Assembly: GCA_902628925.1 (NCBI GenBank)
Contig: CACOPA010000001.1
Span: forward strand, 124,001 to 188,000
Source of the DNA: an uncultured SAR86 cluster bacterium
GTDB lineage: Bacteria > Pseudomonadota > Gammaproteobacteria > Magnimaribacterales > D2472
Reading direction: 5' to 3'
DNA: 64,000 nucleotides
The notes under the pieces were generated by a model. That model had not been told where the DNA came from, did no database searches, and saw nothing but the letters and a program-made list of their open reading frames with translations. Position 1 is the first letter of the stretch. Every line of letters starts with the position of its first letter. Shown in pieces: positions 57,905-64,000 of this stretch. The position numbers and the translations under genes are program-made.

Positions 57905-58402
57905 ATGTCTAACGAATCAGTGTCCGTAGGTATATTTATGGGATCTAAATCAGATCTTCCGATTGTTGAAGAATCTGCAAAGATCTTATCTAATTTTGGT
58001 GTTTCTTACGATCTTAACGTGCTTTCTGCTCATCGAACACCTCATGAGGTTGTTAGAAAGCTTGAAGAGCTTGAAAACAAAGGAGTTAAAATTTTTATTG
58101 CTGCTGCTGGCATGGCAGCTCATCTTGCTGGCGTAATAGCTGCACACACTCATAAGCCTGTTTTAGGAATACCCTTGGGGGGTGGTGATATGAACGGACT
58201 GGATTCTTTAATGTCAACCGTCCAAATGCCAAAAGGTATTCCCGTAGCAACCTTTGCTATTGGAAAATCTGGTGCCATAAATGCTGCGTTATGTGCAGTT
58301 CAGATTTTATCTCTTGCTGATTCAAACTTAAGCGAGAAGTTTGATCAGTTTAGAAAAGATCAAACCGAAGAAGTTATTCAGATTAACTCTGAAACAAACT
58401 AA
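57905..58402 (+). CDS. purE: N5-carboxyaminoimidazole ribonucleotide mutase PurE
   Basis: Class I PurE in de novo purine synthesis. 165 residues: VGIFMGSKSDLPIVEE, VLSAHRTPHEVV (catalytic His/Arg loop), IFIAAAGMAAHLAGVIAAHT and the GIPLGGGDMNGLDSLMSTVQ region. Ribosome-binding site AAGGA before ATG 57905. purK, its usual partner, is not in the window. Starts the purE-tsaC-hemF-aroE-yheV run. Confidence 0.96.
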   Translation: MSNESVSVGIFMGSKSDLPIVEESAKILSNFGVSYDLNVLSAHRTPHEVVRKLEELENKGVKIFIAAAGMAAHLAGVIAAHTHKPVLGIPLGGGDMNGLDSLMSTVQMPKGIPVATFAIGKSGAINAALCAVQILSLADSNLSEKFDQFRKDQTEEVIQINSETN

Positions 58403-58404
58403 TT

Positions 58405-58956
58405 TTGAAAGAAATTGTTGACGTCAATGAGGGCGCTGACTGGCTTTCAAACAATCGCATATTAATACATCCAACTGATGGGATTTGGGGCTTAGGTTGT
58501 ATCGCAACTAGATCTGCTATTACAAAGCTTGATAAATTAAAGCAGAGAAAAAAAAATAAAAAATACATCATCCTATTTCATGACATTAACAATGCATTAA
58601 AGCATATAGAGTCTGATCAAGCTGATAGAAAATTTATGAGAGAGGTATGGCCAGGACATGTAACTTTAGTAGCAAAATCAACAAGCAAAATTTTGGAAAA
58701 TATTGTGGATGAAAAAAATAATATTGCATGTAGAGTGAGCACCCACTATCATCTAAATGCACTGATTAAAGAACTTAAAGCTCCTTTTATTTCTACATCA
58801 GCAAACATATCCGGAACAGAATATACAAACAATCTTAAGGATATATGCAATACTTTTAAATCAAATGAAGTTGCATTATTTAATCATCAGCTTGGGGGAA
58901 TTTCTAAGCCATCAAAAATTATTATGCTTAAATCAAAAAAGGTAATAAGAGAGTAA
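58405..58956 (+). CDS. tsaC: Threonylcarbamoyl-AMP synthase TsaC (YrdC)
   Basis: First enzyme for the t6A37 modification of tRNA. 183 residues from TTG 58405, two bases after purE: YrdC fold with ILIHPTDGIWGLGCIATRSA (L-threonine/ATP site), KKYIILFHDINNALKHI, VWPGHVTLVAKSTSK and APFISTSANISG. Length is that of TsaC rather than the longer Sua5. Confidence 0.93.
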   Translation: MKEIVDVNEGADWLSNNRILIHPTDGIWGLGCIATRSAITKLDKLKQRKKNKKYIILFHDINNALKHIESDQADRKFMREVWPGHVTLVAKSTSKILENIVDEKNNIACRVSTHYHLNALIKELKAPFISTSANISGTEYTNNLKDICNTFKSNEVALFNHQLGGISKPSKIIMLKSKKVIRE

Positions 58957-58960
58957 TTAA

Positions 58961-59872
58961 GTGAAGATAGATTCAGATTTAAACAAACAGATTGTTAGTC
59001 TTTTTCAGGACCATCAATCAAAAATATCATCTGATTTTGCAGGGATTAACGAAACCATTGAAGAAAATATTTCTGAGTGGTCAAGACAAAATGGTGGTGG
59101 AGGAAAAACAATTATTCTTTCCGGAGATAAAATTGAAAAAGCTGCAATAAATTTTTCACTAATTCATGACAATAACATTCCAAGTTCTTCTCAAGCAAAA
59201 GCATTAAGCTTAAAAAAAGGAGATGAATTCATTGCGTCTGGACTATCTGTAATTTCTCACCCATCAAACCCAAAAGCACCCACCAGTCATATGAATGGAA
59301 GAATATTTATTATTCATAACAAAAAGGAAATAAAAAAATGGTGGATTGGCGGCGGCTTTGATTTAACACCCTACGTTCCTTATAAAACAGATGCTGAGTT
59401 ATGGCATAAAGGCGCAAAAGATTTTTTAAACAAATTTAATAAAACTTATTATTCAAGATTTGCAAAAAATTGTGATGAATACTTCTACCTACCACATAGA
59501 GATGAACAGAGGGGTATAGGAGGGATCTTCTTTGATAACTTGAAACATAAAAACATAACAAGCTCACTTAGCTTATTAGCAAATATGTTTGAAACCTATC
59601 TATCTAGTTATAAAAAAATAATAAATAGAAGGTTGAACTCTAAATTTTCTATAGATGAAAAAGAATTTCAGTTATATAGACGCGGAAGATACGTAGAGTT
59701 TAATTTGCTTTTTGATAGGGGTACGAAGTTTGGTATTGAATCAGGGGGAAGAACAGACTCAATTCTAGCTTCACTACCTCAAAATGTTGCTTGGCCAACC
59801 AAATTAACGAGCAAGCAAATTTCCATGAACAAAAAACTTAATGATTTTTTATCAAATGATTGGCATGCATAA
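58961..59872 (+). CDS. hemF: Oxygen-dependent coproporphyrinogen III oxidase HemF
   Basis: Aerobic oxidative decarboxylation in haem synthesis. 303 residues from GTG 58961: WWIGGGFDLTPYVPYKTDA, YFYLPHRDEQRGIGGIFFDN and RRGRYVEFNLLFDRGTKFGI with SGGRTDSILASLPQNVAWP are the family signatures. Encoded four bases after tsaC as in Pseudomonas. Confidence 0.96.
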   Translation: MKIDSDLNKQIVSLFQDHQSKISSDFAGINETIEENISEWSRQNGGGGKTIILSGDKIEKAAINFSLIHDNNIPSSSQAKALSLKKGDEFIASGLSVISHPSNPKAPTSHMNGRIFIIHNKKEIKKWWIGGGFDLTPYVPYKTDAELWHKGAKDFLNKFNKTYYSRFAKNCDEYFYLPHRDEQRGIGGIFFDNLKHKNITSSLSLLANMFETYLSSYKKIINRRLNSKFSIDEKEFQLYRRGRYVEFNLLFDRGTKFGIESGGRTDSILASLPQNVAWPTKLTSKQISMNKKLNDFLSNDWHA

Positions 59873-59874
59873 AA

Positions 59875-60666
59875 ATGGAATATAAGTTAGGAGTTGTTGG
59901 CTCTCCAATTGAGCACTCACTGTCTCCTGAGATTCATAATATTTTTGCGCAGGAGCTAAATATTAAAATCAGCTATGAGAAATATCTTGTTAATGCCGGC
60001 GATCTTAGCAGCTTTTGTAATCAATTTTTTGACAACCCTAACGCATTAGGATTAAACGTAACTCTTCCATTAAAAAAAGAAGTGCTTGAGCTTGATGCGA
60101 ACAAATCTAGTATTGTTAATAAAATTCATTCAGCTAACACCATAAAAAAAAGCAATGAGTCATTATATTTGCATTCCACTGATGGCCAGGGACTTGTAAA
60201 TGATTTAAGCAAAAAAGGCATATCAATCAAAGATAAAAAAATTTTAATACTTGGAGCAGGTGGCTCAGCTGCCAGCATAATCCCAGCCATTGGCGGTTTC
60301 AATCCAAGTAGTATTGAGATCGCAAACAGGAGCGAAGAAAATGCAAAGAAATTAATTGGTCGGTTCGGGGAATCCGTTTCTCTTCATGATTATGAGCTTA
60401 GCCCTGATATAGTTATAAATTGTTCATCTGCTGGCCATGATTCATCAGTGCCTAAATTCTTTAACAACTTAAAAATTTCTAAAGACTGCATTCTATATGA
60501 TTTGAGTTATGGCAATCCTCACAAACCAACAAGAAACTGGTTTAAAAAATATTCTCAGTACATATATTCTGGAGAGGGTATGTTGGTGGAGCAAGCAGCT
60601 CTTTCTTTTGAGTATTGGTTTGGGAAAAAACCAACTACAAAAAATATTATTAAAGAAATTCTATGA
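59875..60666 (+). CDS. aroE: Shikimate dehydrogenase AroE
   Basis: NADPH-dependent reduction of 3-dehydroshikimate. 263 residues from ATG 59875; the TTG at 59860 inside hemF is rejected because the product from 59875 begins YKLGVVGSPIEHSLSPEIHN, the usual N-terminus. Catalytic Lys in NVTLPLKKE, NADP loop ILGAGGSAASI, and NCSSAGHDSS plus the LVEQAALSFEYWFG ending. Stop overlaps the yheV start (ATGA). Confidence 0.95.
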   Translation: MEYKLGVVGSPIEHSLSPEIHNIFAQELNIKISYEKYLVNAGDLSSFCNQFFDNPNALGLNVTLPLKKEVLELDANKSSIVNKIHSANTIKKSNESLYLHSTDGQGLVNDLSKKGISIKDKKILILGAGGSAASIIPAIGGFNPSSIEIANRSEENAKKLIGRFGESVSLHDYELSPDIVINCSSAGHDSSVPKFFNNLKISKDCILYDLSYGNPHKPTRNWFKKYSQYIYSGEGMLVEQAALSFEYWFGKKPTTKNIIKEIL

Positions 60667-60833
60667 ATAAGCAGCAACTGAAGTTCATTGCAGGAGCCAT
60701 TTGTCCAAAATGCAAAGCTCTTGATAGAATTGCGGTGACCTATGATGATGAAAAAATCATCTGTGTTAGCTGTGATTTTGAAGAGCTTAAACCTAAAAAT
60801 CCACAAGAAGAAAACAAAATTAAAAAGCTTTAA
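60663..60833 (+). CDS. yheV: YheV-family zinc-ribbon protein (DUF2387)
   Basis: 56 residues, too short for many gene callers. KFIAGAICPKCKALDRIAVT then KIICVSCDFEE gives two CXXC knuckles in the spacing of YheV, a small putative metal-binding protein of gammaproteobacteria with no firm function. Its ATG overlaps the aroE stop by four bases, so it is translationally coupled to aroE. Confidence 0.85.
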   Translation: MNKQQLKFIAGAICPKCKALDRIAVTYDDEKIICVSCDFEELKPKNPQEENKIKKL

Positions 60834-61018
60834 AAGCTTAAGAATATTGATGTTAAATTTTCCTTTAAATCCCCCTAGAAGTAAGCTTTAAATGAAGCTA
60901 TCATAGCGACCGTAAATCGTTAATTAATTGATATTTAACTGTAAATTCACATTATTTTTATTTATAATTGATTATACAAATAATTTATTTTATTCAGAAC
61001 ACGGCACAAGGGACCACA
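60834..61018 (+). other. Upstream region of the cytochrome oxidase genes
   Basis: 185 bases without a gene. Contains a direct repeat of AAAGCTT at the yheV end and A+T-rich sequence with no clear operator. AGGGA eight bases before ATG 61019 is the coxB ribosome-binding site. It should hold the coxB promoter; no FNR-type palindrome was recognised. Confidence 0.4.
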
Positions 61019-62173
61019 ATGTTTAATATTCGTTCAACTTTTATCAGTTCGCTTACAATTTTTTTAGGTTTAATCTTTAGTCAGTCAGCTTTTGCAGAAT
61101 GGAATGCCCTTAACATGACTGAGGGTGTAACCGACATTAGTAGAGAAGTTTTTGGTCTTCACATGTTCATCTTTTGGATCGTTGTTGCCATCGGAGTTCT
61201 TGTCTTTGGTGTCATGTTTTATTCAATGTATGCTCATACTAAGAAGAAAAATCCAGAGCCAGCTACCTTTCATGAAAATACAAAATTAGAAATACTTTGG
61301 ACCGTTATTCCTTTTGTAATATTAATTAGTATGGCAGTACCAGCAACTAATACATTACAGAAAATGTATGCTGACGAAGAAGGCGATATAAATATTCAAG
61401 TAGTCGGTTATCAATGGAAATGGGAATACAAGTATTTAGAGGACGGTGTTAACTTTTTCTCCAACCTAACCACTGATCAAGACGAAATTTACAATCAAAC
61501 ACCAAAAGGCGAACACTATTTACTTGAAGTTGATGAGCCGGTTGTGATCCCCACTGGCAAAAGAATTAGATTCTTAATTACAGCAAATGACGTAATTCAC
61601 TCTTGGTGGGTGCCAGATTTTGCAATCAAGCAGGATGCTATACCAGGCTTCATTAATACCGCTTGGACAATTGTAGATGAGCCAGGTATATACAGAGGTC
61701 AATGTACCGAATTATGTGGAAAAAATCATGGCTTCATGCCAGTAGTGGTAAGAGCAGTCACCCCCGAAGACTATGATCTTTGGGTAGCAGAAAAAAAACA
61801 GGCAGCCTTTGAACTTGCCCAGCTAACTGAGAAAGATTGGACCATGGAAGAGTTAGTTGCAAAAGGAGAGGGTGTTTATCAAATGAACTGCGTTGCCTGT
61901 CATCAGGTGAATGGAGCAGGAATTCCTGGAATCTTTCCCGCACTAGCAGGTAGCGACATAGTTTTAAACAATAAACCTCGCAACGTAGAAATACTGATGG
62001 AAGGAGTTCAGGGTGCTGCAATGCAATCTTTTGCGAATCAACTTTCTGAAGTTGATATGGCGGCTGTTATTACATATACAAGAAGAGCTTGGGGCAATGA
62101 TGCAAAAGGAGACGGTGAAATTGTTGCTCCAAAAGAAATTGTAGAATATAAAGAAAACAAAATTAAGATATAG
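61019..62173 (+). CDS. coxB: Cytochrome c oxidase subunit II with C-terminal cytochrome c domain (caa3 type)
   Basis: Electron entry subunit of the aa3-type haem-copper oxidase. 384 residues from ATG 61019 (an upstream TTG-like extension is rejected): signal peptide ending SQSAFA, two transmembrane helices, CuA centre CTELCGKNHGFMPVVV (two Cys, His, Met) preceded by DVIHSWWVPDFAIK, and a fused C-terminal cytochrome c with CVACH and distal AMQSFANQLSEVD. The fusion makes it a caa3-type subunit. Confidence 0.96.
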   Translation: MFNIRSTFISSLTIFLGLIFSQSAFAEWNALNMTEGVTDISREVFGLHMFIFWIVVAIGVLVFGVMFYSMYAHTKKKNPEPATFHENTKLEILWTVIPFVILISMAVPATNTLQKMYADEEGDINIQVVGYQWKWEYKYLEDGVNFFSNLTTDQDEIYNQTPKGEHYLLEVDEPVVIPTGKRIRFLITANDVIHSWWVPDFAIKQDAIPGFINTAWTIVDEPGIYRGQCTELCGKNHGFMPVVVRAVTPEDYDLWVAEKKQAAFELAQLTEKDWTMEELVAKGEGVYQMNCVACHQVNGAGIPGIFPALAGSDIVLNNKPRNVEILMEGVQGAAMQSFANQLSEVDMAAVITYTRRAWGNDAKGDGEIVAPKEIVEYKENKIKI

Positions 62174-62182
62174 GAAGTAAAT

Positions 62183-63763
62183 ATGAGCGCAGTTATAGAA
62201 TCTCATGACGATCACCATCACGGTCCTGCAAAGGGCTTAACAAGATGGTTATTCACCACAAACCATAAAGATATTGGCACTTTATACCTTTGGTTTAGCT
62301 TTGCGATGTTCTTAATTGGTGGAGCAATGGCTCTGGTAATTAGAGCAGAGTTATTTCAGCCTGGTATGCAAATCGTAGAGCCAGAATTTTATAACCAGAT
62401 GCTTACTTTGCATGGTCTAATAATGGTCTTTGGAGCAGTGATGCCAGCATTTGTAGGGTTAGCAAATTGGCTTGTTCCTATGATGGTTGGTGCCCCAGAT
62501 ATGGCACTACCTAGAATGAATAATTTGAGTTTTTGGATTTTGCCTTTTGCTTTTTTGATGATGCTTTCCTCTTTATTTATGGAGGGAGGAGCACCTAATT
62601 TTGGTTGGACTTTCTATGCTCCATTATCCACAACATATGCACCACCCAGTGTTACTTTTTTCATTTTTTCTGTTCATATTCTCGGAGCTTCATCAATTAT
62701 GGGAGCCATTAATGTGATTGTAACTATTATGAATATGAGAGCTCCAGGAATGACTTTGATGAAGATGCCATTGTTTGTTTGGTCATGGCTTATAACAGCA
62801 TATTTGTTGATAGCAGTTATGCCTGTCCTAGCAGGAGCAGTAACCATGATGCTGATGGATATCCACTTTGGAACCAGTTTCTTCAATGCTGCAGGTGGCG
62901 GAGACCCAGTCCTTTTTCAACATATTTTCTGGTTCTTTGGTCACCCTGAGGTTTACATAATGATATTACCGGCCTTCGGAATTGTTTCGCATATAATTTC
63001 TACTTTCTCTAGGAAAGAGCTTTTCGGTTACTCGTCAATGGTTTGGGCAATGGTTTCAATTGCTATTCTTTCTTTCGTCGTTTGGGCTCATCATATGTTC
63101 ACTGTTGGAATGCCATTAGCAGCTGAACTATTTTTTATGTGGGCAACCATGCTAATCGCAGTTCCTACAGGAGTTAAGGTTTTTAATTGGGTTGCAACCA
63201 TGTTTAGAGGCTCAATAACTTACGAAACACCGATGTTGTTTGCAATAGCATTTGTTGTTCTATTCACGATCGGCGGGTTTTCTGGGCTAATGCTTGCTAT
63301 TACACCAGCTGACTTTCAATATCATGATACATATTTTGTTGTTGCTCATTTCCATTATGTACTCGTACCTGGAGCAATATTCTCAATTATGGCTGCAGTA
63401 TATTACTGGCTTCCTAAATGGTGTGGAAACATGTATGACGAAAGGCTAGGCCGCTTGCACTTTTGGCTTTCTTTTATTGGCGTAAACGTTACATTTTTCC
63501 CACAGCACTTTATTGGTTTAGCTGGAATGCCTAGAAGGATTCCTGATTACGCGCTTCAGTTTGCGGACTGGAATATGGTATCTACTGTTGGAGCTTTCTT
63601 GTTCGGTGCCTCTCAAATACTCTTCCTATTTATTGTTGTAAGAACAGTTATGGGTGGGAAGAAGGCTACTCCTGAAGTCTGGGAGGGAGCCCAAGGTTTA
63701 GAATGGACAGTTGATTCTCCTCCTCCATACCACACATTTTCAACACCACCAGAAGTTAAGTAA
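62183..63763 (+). CDS. coxA: Cytochrome c oxidase subunit I
   Basis: Catalytic haem a/a3-CuB subunit. 526 residues with twelve helices: [31 protein letters not shown] (haem a ligand), [17 protein letters not shown] (CuB His-Tyr cross-link region), [12 protein letters not shown], and [13 protein letters not shown] with haem ligands. Nine bases after coxB with ribosome-binding site GGAAG. Confidence 0.97.
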   Translation: MSAVIESHDDHHHGPAKGLTRWLFTTNHKDIGTLYLWFSFAMFLIGGAMALVIRAELFQPGMQIVEPEFYNQMLTLHGLIMVFGAVMPAFVGLANWLVPMMVGAPDMALPRMNNLSFWILPFAFLMMLSSLFMEGGAPNFGWTFYAPLSTTYAPPSVTFFIFSVHILGASSIMGAINVIVTIMNMRAPGMTLMKMPLFVWSWLITAYLLIAVMPVLAGAVTMMLMDIHFGTSFFNAAGGGDPVLFQHIFWFFGHPEVYIMILPAFGIVSHIISTFSRKELFGYSSMVWAMVSIAILSFVVWAHHMFTVGMPLAAELFFMWATMLIAVPTGVKVFNWVATMFRGSITYETPMLFAIAFVVLFTIGGFSGLMLAITPADFQYHDTYFVVAHFHYVLVPGAIFSIMAAVYYWLPKWCGNMYDERLGRLHFWLSFIGVNVTFFPQHFIGLAGMPRRIPDYALQFADWNMVSTVGAFLFGASQILFLFIVVRTVMGGKKATPEVWEGAQGLEWTVDSPPPYHTFSTPPEVK

Positions 63764-63765
63764 TT

Positions 63766-64000
63766 ATGAACGAGGGAGGCAAAAAGACTATCAAGATGCT
63801 TTCACTTGCAGTGCTGGGCATGTTTTTCTTTTCTTTTGCCTTGGTCCCTCTTTATGATGTCTTCTGTGAAGTCACTGGACTGAATGGAAAGATTGACTTA
63901 TCTCCAACCAGGATTGTCGAAAGCGATATTTCAGAGGGTAGAGATATTACTGTTCAATTTGTTTCTCATAATAATGAACAAATGCCGTGGGATTTTGGTC
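63766..64000 (+). CDS. ctaG: Cytochrome c oxidase assembly protein CtaG/Cox11 (cut by window edge)
   Basis: Copper chaperone for the CuB site of subunit I. The first 78 residues are visible: one N-terminal helix (MLSLAVLGMFFFSFALVP) then LYDVFCEVTGLNGKID, the Cox11 signature with a conserved cysteine, and the start of the Ig-like domain (DITVQFVSHNNEQMPWDFG). ATG 63766 follows the coxA stop by two bases. Confidence 0.92.
   Translation, partial: MNEGGKKTIKMLSLAVLGMFFFSFALVPLYDVFCEVTGLNGKIDLSPTRIVESDISEGRDITVQFVSHNNEQMPWDFG

Overview
This 64 kb window comes from an A+T-rich gammaproteobacterial chromosome, and it spans the replication-origin neighbourhood. The gene order atpIBEFHAGDC-glmU-glmS, parAB-rsmG-mnmG-mnmE-yidC-yidD-rnpA-rpmH and dnaA-dnaN-recF-gyrB-plsC, then lpxL-type, trk, fmt-def, tsaC-hemF-aroE and coxBA-cox11, follows the Pseudomonas-type origin arrangement. 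Short intergenic gaps, many overlapping start and stop codons, low G+C and single-copy housekeeping genes suggest a streamlined marine planktonic lineage (SAR86-like is my guess). No taxonomic marker was searched. No rRNA, tRNA or CRISPR array was recognised.

Region by region. 1-5.4 kb: lipA (cut by the edge), lipB, a TRAP-type binding lipoprotein, uvrD and a HexR-like regulator. 5.4-8.5 kb: a divergent prolyl-4-hydroxylase / GT60-type GlcNAc-transferase pair, a MazG-like gene and a nitronate-monooxygenase-like gene. 8.6-22.4 kb: accessory metabolism (AGCS amino-acid symporter, GNAT, crotonase, DUF952 lipoprotein, fatty-acid-hydroxylase-type membrane enzyme, GH3 glycosidase, a Met/His-rich barrel with PepSY protein, MerC-like and DUF6607 genes, a 15-residue peptide with eight cysteines, and a pseudoazurin-alternative oxidase pair). 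22.4-27.4 kb: small genes, all on the minus strand, running down to glmS. 27.4-37.3 kb: glmS-glmU-atp operon. 37.4-45.0 kb: par/mnm/yidC block. 45.0-50.6 kb: candidate origin and dnaA-dnaN-recF-gyrB, with a parS site inside the end of recF. 50.6-64 kb: plsC, a single-chain glycyl-tRNA synthetase, lpxL-like, trkHA, fmt, def, purE-tsaC-hemF-aroE-yheV and the cytochrome oxidase genes.

The most interesting structure lies just downstream of glmS (24.96-27.44 kb). The last codons of glmS (Ser-Val-Thr-Val-Glu-stop) recur four more times. Each copy is embedded in a roughly 40-bp site with a shared left arm (consensus CAAnCAAnTCnACTC), and one copy is a perfect 15-10-15 inverted repeat. The copies differ from each other only at synonymous third codon positions within Ser-Val-Thr-Val-Glu. 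Between successive copies lie compact segments of 185 to 1,500 bp with one to four small genes, all co-directional with glmS. This is what serial site-specific integration at the 3' end of glmS would leave: an array of small gene cassettes, presumably read from the glmS transcript. No full recombinase gene is present, only a small reading frame resembling a recombinase-domain fragment beside glmS.

Other points are the in-place substitution of GlyQ/GlyS by a single-chain GlyRS (with a homopolymer frameshift near its end), a GyrB lacking the usual gammaproteobacterial insertion, and a recurring promoter layout in which a TATAAT-like box ends exactly 6 bases before ATG, suggesting leaderless mRNAs.
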